From the NCBI RefSeq assembly GCF_000013385.1, contig NC_007760.1, forward strand, positions 4,190,001 to 4,254,000: a stretch of DNA of 64,000 nt, given 5' to 3'. Made by a program: the position numbers and the translations under genes. A model generated the notes under the pieces. The model was not told where the DNA came from, did no database searches, and saw only the letters and a list, made by a program, of their open reading frames with translations. This document shows positions 1 to 7,222 of the stretch, piece by piece (position 1 is the stretch's first letter; every line of letters begins with the position of its first letter). This DNA is from Anaeromyxobacter dehalogenans 2CP-C. GTDB taxonomy: Bacteria; Myxococcota; Myxococcia; Myxococcales; Anaeromyxobacteraceae.

Positions 1-88
1 CCTCCTCTACCTCCGCCGGATCCAGTTCCAGATGCTGCTCGTGCTCCTGACGCTCCTCGCCGTCCTCGCCTGGGGGTTCGCGTGGTGA
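1..88 (+). CDS. C-terminal end of an antiporter-like membrane subunit (partial)
   Basis: Only the last 28 codons are inside the window, ending in TGA at 86-88. They encode one hydrophobic helix rich in Leu followed by a short Trp-containing tail. The next gene starts inside this stop codon (GTGA overlap), so it belongs to the same operon. In group 4 hydrogenase and Ehr operons the gene in front of the HyfC-like subunit is usually a large NuoL/HyfB-like proton-conducting subunit, and that is my inference here. The fragment is too short to prove the family. Confidence 0.6.
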   Translation, partial: LLYLRRIQFQMLLVLLTLLAVLAWGFAW

Positions 89-1005
89 ACGCGCCCATGG
101 TCCTGCGCACCGCGCTGCACGTGGTCGCGCTGCTCGTCCTCCCGCCGCTGCTGCTCGGCGTGATCAACCGCGTGAAGTCGATCGTCGGCGGCCGCCGCGG
201 CCCGCCGCTGCTCCAGCCGTACCTCGACCTCGCCAAGCTGCTGCGCAAGGGCGCGGTCTACAGCCGGACCACGACCTGGGTGTTCCGCGCCGGCCCGGTG
301 ATCGGGCTCGCGGCGACCGCCTCCGCCGGCGTGCTCCTCTCCATGGGCGGCGCCCCCGCGCCCATCGCGTTCGCCGGCGACTTCGTCCTGTTCGCGTACC
401 TGCTCGGCCTGGGCCGCTTCTTCACCGCGCTCGCCGCGCTCGACACCGGCTCGTCGTTCGAGGGGATGGGCGCCGCGCGCGAGGTGACGTTCGCGAGCCT
501 GGCCGAGCCGGCGCTGTTCCTCTGCCTGCTGGTCCTGGCGCGCGCCACCGGCTCGCTCTCGCTCTCCGGCATGCTCGGCCCGGACCTCGACGCCGCCTGG
601 TCCTCGGCCGCGCCCGGCCTGCTGCTCGCCGCCATCGGCCTGTTCGTGGTGGCGCTGGCCGAGTGCTCGCGCATCCCGGTGGACGACCCCAACACGCACC
701 TCGAGCTCACCATGATCCACGAGGTGATGGTGCTCGACCACGGCGGGCCCGACCTGGCGCTGATCCTGTACGGCGCGGCCATGAAGCTGTTCCTGTTCGG
801 CGCGCTGCTCTCGCGCCTGGTGCTCGGCCACGGCGCCGGCGCGCTCGCCTCGGAGGCGCTGTTCCTCCTCGGCGTGCTCGCGTTCGCGGTGGCGGTGGGC
901 GTGGTCGAGTCGGTGATGGCCCGGCTGCGCATCGTGCGCGTGCCGCAGCTCCTGGTGGGCGCCTCGGTGCTGTCCGCCTTCGCGCTGGTCCTCCTGCTCC
1001 GGTGA
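85..1005 (+). CDS. HyfC/NuoH-like membrane subunit of Ehr-type complex
   Basis: A 306-residue integral membrane protein of the complex I subunit 1 / HyfC / HycD family, which connects the hydrophilic redox arm to the antiporter-like subunits. About eight hydrophobic segments are visible. An early loop with RRGPPLLQPYLDLAKLLRKG and a later acidic loop with ECSRIPVDDPNTHLELTMIHE match the conserved cytoplasmic loops of this family. GTG at 85 is preferred because it gives a GTGA overlap with the upstream stop and lies 8 nt after GGGGG. GTG at 82 would add one residue. The size is close to the family norm of about 310. Confidence 0.9.
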   Translation: MNAPMVLRTALHVVALLVLPPLLLGVINRVKSIVGGRRGPPLLQPYLDLAKLLRKGAVYSRTTTWVFRAGPVIGLAATASAGVLLSMGGAPAPIAFAGDFVLFAYLLGLGRFFTALAALDTGSSFEGMGAAREVTFASLAEPALFLCLLVLARATGSLSLSGMLGPDLDAAWSSAAPGLLLAAIGLFVVALAECSRIPVDDPNTHLELTMIHEVMVLDHGGPDLALILYGAAMKLFLFGALLSRLVLGHGAGALASEALFLLGVLAFAVAVGVVESVMARLRIVRVPQLLVGASVLSAFALVLLLR

Positions 1006-1009
1006 CCCC

Positions 1010-1657
1010 GTGACCAACCTCACCGACCTCGTCTTCATCCTCGTCGTCGTCATCGACTTCTTCCTGCTCGCCTCGAGCCGGCTCGGCGCCGCCATCCGCG
1101 CGGTCGCCACGCAGGGCGCGCTGCTCGCGGCCCTGCCGCTGCTGCTGCTGGAGGGCGGCCACCAGGTCGGCCACGTCCTGCTGCTCGCGGCCGGGGCGCT
1201 CGCCATCAAGGGCGCGCTCATCCCCTGGCTCATGTTCCGCGCCATCCGCGAGGCGTCCATCCGCCGCGAGATGGAGCCCATCGTCGGCTTCGTCCCGTCG
1301 ATGGTGCTGGGCGGCATCGGGGTGGCGCTCGCGTTCGCGTTCTCCAGCCGCCTGCCGCTCCCGGGCGGCGAGGCGCACCCGTACCTGGTCCCGACCGCGC
1401 TCTCGACCGTGTGGGCGGGGATGCTGCTGGTGGTCTCGCGCAAGAAGGCCGTCAACCAGGTGCTGGGGTTCCTGGTGCTGGAGAACGGCGTCTACGTCTT
1501 CGGCCTGCTGCTCACCGGGATCATGCCGGTGATGGTGGAGGCGGGCGTGCTGCTCGACCTGTTCGCCGCCGTGTTCGTCATGGGCATCGTCATGTTCCAC
1601 ATCAACCGCGAGTTCGCCTCGCTCGACACCGAGAAGCTCTCGGCGCTGAAGGACTGA
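1010..1657 (+). CDS. HyfE-like membrane subunit
   Basis: A 215-residue, very hydrophobic protein with about six membrane segments, nearly the same length as E. coli HyfE. HyfE-type subunits resemble NuoK plus an extra part and sit in the membrane arm of group 4 hydrogenases and related complexes. The GTG start lies 4 nt after the stop of the HyfC-like gene, and the next gene starts 6 nt after its stop, so translation is probably coupled along the operon. The call rests on size, hydrophobicity and its place between HyfC- and HyfF-like genes. Confidence 0.8.
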   Translation: MTNLTDLVFILVVVIDFFLLASSRLGAAIRAVATQGALLAALPLLLLEGGHQVGHVLLLAAGALAIKGALIPWLMFRAIREASIRREMEPIVGFVPSMVLGGIGVALAFAFSSRLPLPGGEAHPYLVPTALSTVWAGMLLVVSRKKAVNQVLGFLVLENGVYVFGLLLTGIMPVMVEAGVLLDLFAAVFVMGIVMFHINREFASLDTEKLSALKD

Positions 1658-1663
1658 CCGCGC

Positions 1664-3094
1664 ATGGTGCTCCTCATCGCCGCCCCGCTCGCGCTCGCGC
1701 TGGTCGCGTTCGCGATGCCCTCCGCCCGGCGCCGCCCGCTGGTGCTCCTCGCCGGCGCGCTGGTCCACGCCGCCGGCGTCCTGGCGCTGCTCGCCGCGCC
1801 CCCGCCCGCCCGCGAGGGCGCCTGGCTCGCGTTCGACCCGCTCGCGCGCGTGACGCTCCTCACCGCCACCGCGCTGTTCCTCGCCTCGGCGGTGTACGCG
1901 CAGGGCTACCTGGCCCGCCGCGCCGATCGCGACAACCGCGTGTTCGTGGGCGGCCTGCTGGTGCTGCTCTCGGCCATGACCACGGTGGCGCTCTCGCACC
2001 ACCTCGGCCTGACCTGGGTGGCCATGGAGGCGAGCACGCTCTCCACCGCGCCGCTCATCTACTTCAACCAGAACGCCCGCTCGCTCGAGGCCGCCTGGAA
2101 GTACCTGCTCATCGGCTCGCTCGGCATCGCGCTGGCCCTGCTCGGCACGTTCTTCCTGGCGCTCGCCGGGGCGGGCCCGGGCGGCCCGAAGTCGCTGCTG
2201 GTCGAGGACCTGATCGCCGCCGGCGGCGCGCTCTCGCGCCCCTGGGTGCGGGCGGCCTTCGTGTTCCTGCTGGTGGGCTACGGCACGAAGATGGGCCTCG
2301 CGCCGCTGCACTCCTGGAAGCCGGACGCGTACGGCGAGGCGCCGGGCATCCTCGGGGCGTTGCTCGCGGGCGGGCTCACCAACTTCGCGTTCGTCTCGGT
2401 GGTGCGCGTGTTCCAGGTGACGATCGCCGCGGGCGAGGGCGCGTTCGCGCGCGACGCGCTCATGGCGCTCGGCCTGCTCTCCATCGGCCTCGCCGCGGTG
2501 TTCGTGGTGGGCCAGCGCGACTTCAAGCGCATGCTCGCGTACTCCAGCGTCGAGCACATGGGCATCCTCGCCATCGGCGTGTCGCTGGGCGGCGCCGCCA
2601 CCGCGGGCGCGTTCTTCCACACCATGAACAACGGCCTGACGAAGGGCGTGCTGTTCCTGTCGGCCGGCAACATCCACCGCGCCTTCGGCTCGAAGTCCAC
2701 CGACGAGGTGCACGGCGCGGGGCGCCGGCTGCCGCTCTCCGGGCCGCTGTTCCTGGCCGGCTTCCTCGCCATCACCGGCTCGCCGCCGTTCGGGCCGTTC
2801 TTCAGCGAGTTCGCCATCGTGAACGGCGCGTTCGGCGCCGGGCGCTACTGGGTGGGCGGGCTGTTCCTCGCGTTCCTGGCGGTGATCTTCGTGGGGATGG
2901 CCGCGACCGTGCTCGACGTGGTGCAGGGCGATCCGTCCGACGCGCCGCGCGTTCCCGGCACCGGCGACAGCTGGCTGACCGCCGGCCCGCCGCTCGCGCT
3001 CATGCTGGTGGTGCTCGCGCTGGGCGTGTTCCTGCCGGCGGGGCTGAAGGACCTGTTCGGCGCCGCGGCGGCGCTCGTCGGGGGAGGCTGGTGA
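1664..3094 (+). CDS. HyfF-like proton-conducting antiporter subunit
   Basis: A 476-residue member of the proton-conducting membrane transporter family (NuoL/M/N, MrpA/D, HyfB/F). About 13 to 14 hydrophobic helices are visible. Family marks include the TWVAMEASTLSTAPLIYF stretch with its membrane Glu, a central GTKMGLAPLHSWKPDAY segment with the conserved Lys and His, and the FKRMLAYSSVEHMG region. Such subunits move protons or sodium ions across the membrane, driven by the redox arm. The stop overlaps the next start by one base (TGATG at 3092-3096). Confidence 0.92.
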   Translation: MVLLIAAPLALALVAFAMPSARRRPLVLLAGALVHAAGVLALLAAPPPAREGAWLAFDPLARVTLLTATALFLASAVYAQGYLARRADRDNRVFVGGLLVLLSAMTTVALSHHLGLTWVAMEASTLSTAPLIYFNQNARSLEAAWKYLLIGSLGIALALLGTFFLALAGAGPGGPKSLLVEDLIAAGGALSRPWVRAAFVFLLVGYGTKMGLAPLHSWKPDAYGEAPGILGALLAGGLTNFAFVSVVRVFQVTIAAGEGAFARDALMALGLLSIGLAAVFVVGQRDFKRMLAYSSVEHMGILAIGVSLGGAATAGAFFHTMNNGLTKGVLFLSAGNIHRAFGSKSTDEVHGAGRRLPLSGPLFLAGFLAITGSPPFGPFFSEFAIVNGAFGAGRYWVGGLFLAFLAVIFVGMAATVLDVVQGDPSDAPRVPGTGDSWLTAGPPLALMLVVLALGVFLPAGLKDLFGAAAALVGGGW

Positions 3095-4659
3095 TGGCCC
3101 GCAACACGACCGCGACCGCCGGTCCGGGCGCCGCGCCCCGCGCCAGCGACGTCCTCGAGACCTGGAACGGCGAGCCGGTGGACGCGCGCGCCGTGCCGGT
3201 GCACGACCCGGCCCGCTTCAGGGAGATCGTCCTCGCCGCGCACCGGGGCGGCGGGCGCCTCGCCGCGCTGTTCGGCCGCGAGGACGGCGGGGGCGGCGTG
3301 CTCGTCACCGCCGTGCTGGCGGACGACCCGGAGGGCCGGCTGGCGCTGCTCGCCACCCGCGCCGCCGGCGCGCTCCCGTCCATCGCGGCCGAGCTGCCCG
3401 CCGCGCAGGCGTTCGAGCGCGAGCTGGCGGAGCAGTGGGGGCTGCGCCCCGAGGGCCACCCCTGGCTGAAGCCGCTCCGCTTCGAGCCGCCCCGCCGCGA
3501 GGCGCCGGATCCGTTCGGCCGCGCCGACCCGCGCGCCACGATCCCGGGCGAGTACCCGTTCTTCCGCGTCGAGGGCGAGGAGGTGCACGAGGTCGCGGTC
3601 GGCCCGGTGCACGCCGGCATCATCGAGCCGGGCCACTTCCGCTTCCAGTGCCACGGCGAGCGCGTGTTCCACCTCGAGATCGTGCTCGGGTACCAGCACC
3701 GCGGGGTGGAGCGGCTCCTGCGCGGCGGGCCGGACCGGCGCTCGATGGCGCTCGCCGAGTCGATCGCCGGCGACACCGCGGTGGGCCACGGGCTCGCCTA
3801 CGCCAAGGCGATCGAGTCGCTCGCCGGGGTGGCGCCGACGGCGCGCGCCATGTCGCTGCGCGGCATCGGGCTCGAGCTGGAGCGGGTCGCGAACCACGTC
3901 GGCGACCTGGGCGCGCTGGCCGGCGACGTGGGCTTCCTGCCCACGGCCTCGTACTGCGGCGCGCTCCGCGCCGAGTTCCTGAACGCGGTGGCGGAGATCT
4001 GCGGCAACCGCTTCGGCCGCAGCCTGGTGTGCCCGGGCGGCGTGAAGCACGACCTCGACGCGGAGGCGGCGCGCGCGCTGGCGGCCCGCGTCCGCGCGGC
4101 CTGGGAGAAGACCCGGCGCGCGGCGTCGCTCATGTTCGAGTCGCCCTCGGTGCGCGCCCGCTTCGAGGGCACCGGGACCGTGCCCACCGCGCTGGCGCAG
4201 GAGCTCGGCATGGTCGGCCCGGCCGCGCGCGCGAGCGGCGTGGACCGCGACGTCCGCCGCGACCACGCGTTCGGCATCTACCGCTTCTCCCACGTGGCGG
4301 TCACCACCGCCGAGAACGGCGACGTGCTCGCCCGCGCGCTCATCCGCCTGCTCGAGTCCGAGCGGAGCGTCGAGTTCGTGCTGGACCAGCTCGAGCGGCT
4401 CCCCGGCGGCCCGTCGCGCGCGGCGCCCGGGCCGCTCGCGCCGGGCGCGCTGGTGGTCTCGATGGTGGAGGGCTGGCGCGGGGAGATCGCCCACGTCGCG
4501 GTCACCGACGCCCGGGGGAAGCTCGACGCCTACAAGGTGAAGGACCCGTCCTTCCACAACTGGTTCGGCCTCGCCATGGCGCTCCGCGACGGCCAGATCT
4601 CCGACTTCCCGCTCTGCAACAAGAGCTTCAACCTCTCCTACGCGGGGCACGACCTGTGA
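3094..4659 (+). CDS. Ehr-type large subunit, hydrogenase-like but lacking the Ni-Fe ligands
   Basis: A 521-residue protein built like HycE/HyfG. Residues about 1-150 resemble the NuoC/30 kDa part, and the rest resembles NuoD or the [NiFe] large subunit (ARASGVDRDVRRDHAFGIY, LPGGPS). The two CxxC ligand pairs of true [NiFe] hydrogenases are missing. The N-terminal site reads SIAGDTAVGHGLAYAKAIE (residues about 222-240) instead of a CGIC motif. The C terminus ends PLCNKSFNLSYAGHDL with a single Cys508 and no DPCxxC. The protein also ends at that point, so there is no C-terminal extension for maturation protease cleavage. These features match the Ehr class, complex-I/hydrogenase relatives without a Ni-Fe centre. 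The natural substrate is unknown. Confidence 0.9.
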   Translation: MARNTTATAGPGAAPRASDVLETWNGEPVDARAVPVHDPARFREIVLAAHRGGGRLAALFGREDGGGGVLVTAVLADDPEGRLALLATRAAGALPSIAAELPAAQAFERELAEQWGLRPEGHPWLKPLRFEPPRREAPDPFGRADPRATIPGEYPFFRVEGEEVHEVAVGPVHAGIIEPGHFRFQCHGERVFHLEIVLGYQHRGVERLLRGGPDRRSMALAESIAGDTAVGHGLAYAKAIESLAGVAPTARAMSLRGIGLELERVANHVGDLGALAGDVGFLPTASYCGALRAEFLNAVAEICGNRFGRSLVCPGGVKHDLDAEAARALAARVRAAWEKTRRAASLMFESPSVRARFEGTGTVPTALAQELGMVGPAARASGVDRDVRRDHAFGIYRFSHVAVTTAENGDVLARALIRLLESERSVEFVLDQLERLPGGPSRAAPGPLAPGALVVSMVEGWRGEIAHVAVTDARGKLDAYKVKDPSFHNWFGLAMALRDGQISDFPLCNKSFNLSYAGHDL

Positions 4660-5426
4660 TCGACATCCTGAAGTTCCGGCTCGGCTACGGGAACCAGACG
4701 GTGGCCTTCCCCGACGGCCCGCCGCGCTTCCCGGCGCGCTTCCGGGGCCGGCCGGTGGTGGAGCCCTCGCGCTGCGAGGACGGCTGCGCCGCCTGCGTCG
4801 AGGCGTGCCCCACCGACGCGATCCTCGACGCCGGCAAGGCGACGATGCGGGTGGACCTGGGCCGCTGCACGTTCTGCGGCGACTGCGCGGCCGCCTGCCC
4901 GTCCGGCGCGCTGCGCTTCACCGGCGATCACCGCCTGGCGTCGCGCTCGCGCGAGGCGCTGGTGGTGTCGCGCGACGCGCCCGTGCTCGCCGAGGCGCTC
5001 GACGCCGAGCTCCGGCGGGTGCTGGGCCGCTCCCTCAAGCTCCGGCAGGTCTCGGCGGGCGGCTGCAGCGGCTGCGAGGCGGAGCTGAACGCGTCCGGCA
5101 ACATCCAGTTCGACGTCGGCCGCTTCGGCGTGCAGTTCGTCGCGTCGCCGCGCCACGCGGACGGCCTCGTGGTCACCGGGCCGGTCACCGAGAACATGCG
5201 GCTCGCGCTGCGCCAGACCTGGGAGGCGGTGCCCGCCCCGCGGATCGTGATCGCGGTGGGCGCCTGCGCCATCTCCGGCGGGCCGTTCGCGGGCAGCCCG
5301 GTCACCTGCGGCGGCGCCGCGGCCGCGCTCGACGGGATCCCGGTGGACCTCTACGTCCCCGGCTGCCCGCCGCACCCGATCACGTTCCTCGACGGGATCC
5401 TGCGGCTGCTCGGGCGCCTGAAGTAG
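4656..5426 (+). CDS. Ferredoxin fused to NuoB-like small subunit of Ehr complex
   Basis: A 256-residue iron-sulfur protein that starts with GTG overlapping the previous stop (GTGA). The N-terminal half is a two-cluster ferredoxin: Cys40, 44, 47, 51 and Cys71, 74, 77, 81. The first motif has C-x3-C spacing in place of the usual C-x2-C. The C-terminal half is a NuoB/HycG-type small subunit with cluster ligands Cys137, Cys140, Cys204 and Cys237 (GGCSGC, GACAISGG, PGCPPHP). In E. coli Hyf and Hyc these are separate proteins, so this is a fusion of the HyfH and HyfI functions. It would pass electrons between a soluble carrier and the large subunit. Confidence 0.92.
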   Translation: MIDILKFRLGYGNQTVAFPDGPPRFPARFRGRPVVEPSRCEDGCAACVEACPTDAILDAGKATMRVDLGRCTFCGDCAAACPSGALRFTGDHRLASRSREALVVSRDAPVLAEALDAELRRVLGRSLKLRQVSAGGCSGCEAELNASGNIQFDVGRFGVQFVASPRHADGLVVTGPVTENMRLALRQTWEAVPAPRIVIAVGACAISGGPFAGSPVTCGGAAAALDGIPVDLYVPGCPPHPITFLDGILRLLGRLK

Positions 5427-5438
5427 CCGGCGCGCGCC

Positions 5439-5771
5439 TCAGCCGCCCCAGCCGCTCGGCGCAGGGCGCGCGTCCTCGCGGGGCGCGTGCGGCGGGAGCA
5501 GGAGCGGCTCCTCGGGCATGGCGATCCAGAGCGCCACGTAGACCACGATCCCCCAGCCGCCGAGCACGACGGAGAGCAGGAACGCGAGGCGGATCGCGGC
5601 GCAGGGTACGCCGAAGCGGTTGGCGAGCCCGCGCGCGACGCCCGCGATCATCCGGCCCTCGCGGGCGCGGGTCCACTCGCGGAACGGCGGGCGGCCCACC
5701 ATCCAGCTCGTGCAGGCGGCGCAGCGGGTCGCGCCGGGCGCGTTCTCGGTGCGGCAGTACGGGCAGAGCAT
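5439..5771 (-). CDS. PspC-domain protein with N-terminal zinc ribbon
   Basis: A 110-residue protein. Residues 3-20 form a CxxC...CxxC zinc ribbon (Cys3, 6, 17, 20). Residues about 33-85 are a PspC domain, with the typical GVARGLANRFG start and a long hydrophobic helix ending near WIAMPEE. A Pro/Ala-rich tail follows. PspC domains are membrane anchored and occur in phage-shock or envelope-stress proteins. The ribbon-PspC combination is common in soil bacteria, but its role is not defined. The gene is convergent with the Ehr operon, only 12 nt from its end. Confidence 0.85.
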   Translation of the reverse strand: MLCPYCRTENAPGATRCAACTSWMVGRPPFREWTRAREGRMIAGVARGLANRFGVPCAAIRLAFLLSVVLGGWGIVVYVALWIAMPEEPLLLPPHAPREDARPAPSGWGG

Positions 5772-5811
5772 CGTTCGGCCTCCTCCGAGACCTTACGCAG
5801 GCCCCGCCCGG

Positions 5812-6450
5812 TTATTTCGGGCGGGCCTCGGCGCGCCCGAAGGCGCCGGCCCAGAGGCTCGCGCCGCCGGGCGCCTGGACGACGCGCTGCCGCCGGAGCG
5901 GCAGCCCGTAGTGCTCGAACAGGCGCACCAGCTCCTCCGGGGGCACCGGCCGGGCGGCGCGCTCGATGAGGCGCAGCGCCTGCGACGGGGGCTCGGGCGC
6001 CTCGCCGCCGGGCAGGCGCAGCACGATCGTGCAGGCGCCGCCGTCGGCGAGCCAGCCGGCGATGCGCCGCACTAGCGGCTCCGGGTGCAGGTACTCCAGC
6101 ACCAGCGCGGCGTGGACGAGGTCGAAGGCGCCGGGCGGCGCGCGCCAGGCCTCCGCGTCGGCGCAGTACAGCTCGAGGCGCGGCCCGAGGTGGAAGAAGC
6201 GCTGCCGCGCGATGGCGAGGTACTGCAGGTTGACGTCGAGCCCCACCACGCGCGCGGTGACCGACGGGTCCACGTGCTCGAGGCCGTCGCCGGTGGCGCA
6301 GCCGACCACCAGCAGGCGGTCGGGCTGGGCCGAGAGGTAGGCCTCCTGGAACAGGGCGTCGAGCGTCGAGCGGAGGTCCAGGCCCTCCGGGCCCAGCCAT
6401 CGCGCGTGGTCGGCGGCGGGGACCACGGTCCACGGGTTCGGAGCGCGCAT
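5812..6450 (-). CDS. SAM-dependent methyltransferase (class I)
   Basis: A 212-residue protein with a class I methyltransferase core. Motif I reads LLVVGCATGDGLEHVD, followed by an acidic VVGLDVN strand end, CADAEAW, and FDLVHAALVLEYLHPE as the motif IV region. The substrate cannot be told from sequence. The ATG at 6448-6450 is the first start in frame near the fold. It is divergent from the acetyltransferase gene at 6553, with about 100 nt between them that must hold both promoters. Confidence 0.82.
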   Translation of the reverse strand: MRAPNPWTVVPAADHARWLGPEGLDLRSTLDALFQEAYLSAQPDRLLVVGCATGDGLEHVDPSVTARVVGLDVNLQYLAIARQRFFHLGPRLELYCADAEAWRAPPGAFDLVHAALVLEYLHPEPLVRRIAGWLADGGACTIVLRLPGGEAPEPPSQALRLIERAARPVPPEELVRLFEHYGLPLRRQRVVQAPGGASLWAGAFGRAEARPK

Positions 6451-6552
6451 CGGCGCTACCCTACCCCGAAACGGCTGGCCGCGAGGGCGCACGGCGGCGC
6501 GCCGGCCGACCCGGGTGTCGCGCAACCGGCGGCCGTCGCCTACCCTGGAGAC

Positions 6553-7041
6553 ATGCGCGTGCGGCGCCTCGAGCCCGCGGACCTGGACGGCTGCCTCGAC
6601 CTGTTCGCGGCGGTGTGCGCCGAGCGCCGCTGGCTCGCGACCGAGCCGCCGGTGGACCGCCGCGAGGTGCGCCGCGGCTGGGAGGCGCTGCTCGGGACCG
6701 GCGAGGGGACGCTGCTCGTCGCCGAGGCCGGGGCGGGCGCGCCGCCGGCCGGCATGGCGATGCTGGTGGGCCGGACGCTGCCGCAGCTGGGGATGCTGGT
6801 GGCCGAGGGGTTCCGCCGCCAGGGCGTCGGCGACGCGCTGGTGAGGGCCGCGGTGGGCTGGGCGCGCGAGGCCGGCGCGCGGGAGCTGGTGCTGCACGTG
6901 TTCCCGCACAACACCGCCGCCCGCGCGCTGTACGCGAAGCACGGCTTCGCGCAGACCACCGTGCTCCGCCGCGCCTTCCCCCGCAGCACCGGCGAGCGCT
7001 GGGACGCGATCCGGATGACGAAGGCGCTGGATCGGGCCTGA
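6553..7041 (+). CDS. GNAT-family N-acetyltransferase
   Basis: A 162-residue GNAT protein. It opens with MRVRRLEPADLDGCLDLF and has the acetyl-CoA pyrophosphate loop EGFRRQGVGDALV, followed by the late HNTAARALYAKHGF motif common in this superfamily. The ATG at 6553 lies just after a GGAG (6546-6549). Acceptor unknown. The gene ends at a repeat-rich convergent region shared with pncB. Confidence 0.85.
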   Translation: MRVRRLEPADLDGCLDLFAAVCAERRWLATEPPVDRREVRRGWEALLGTGEGTLLVAEAGAGAPPAGMAMLVGRTLPQLGMLVAEGFRRQGVGDALVRAAVGWAREAGARELVLHVFPHNTAARALYAKHGFAQTTVLRRAFPRSTGERWDAIRMTKALDRA

Positions 7042-7070
7042 AGGATGCCGCGGCCGCAGGCAGCGCCGCC

Positions 7071-7222
7071 CCGTGGGGCGGGGCGCAGCCCCGCGCGCGG
7101 CCCAGCCGCGCCCGCGGGGACCTCGCGCGGGCCCGCGCAAGCGGGCGCGCGAGGTCACGGGACCCGCGCAGCAGGGTGGGGCCCCGCGGAGCTCCGCTCC
7201 GTGGGGCGGGGCGCAGCCCCGT
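7071..7222. repeat. Direct repeat pair in convergent intergenic region
   Basis: A 22-base G/C block containing gtggggcggggcgcagcccc occurs at 7071-7092 and again at 7199-7220, in the same orientation and 128 bp apart. Each copy can fold a short GGGGC-GCA-GCCCC hairpin. A larger hairpin lies between them. The tract separates the convergent acetyltransferase and pncB genes. It may be a terminator cluster or a dispersed intergenic repeat. Confidence 0.6.
7119..7156. terminator. GNRA-loop hairpin between convergent genes
   Basis: Outer arms gacctcgcgc (7119-7128) and gcgcgaggtc (7147-7156), inner arms gcccgc and gcgggc, and a GCAA tetraloop at 7137-7140 form a 16-pair stem with a two-base bulge. 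There is no T-run, so intrinsic termination is uncertain, but the place between convergent genes fits. Confidence 0.45.

Noticed and set aside
3094-4659. Working [NiFe] hydrogenase large subunit
   Set aside because: Both Ni-Fe CxxC ligand pairs are absent.
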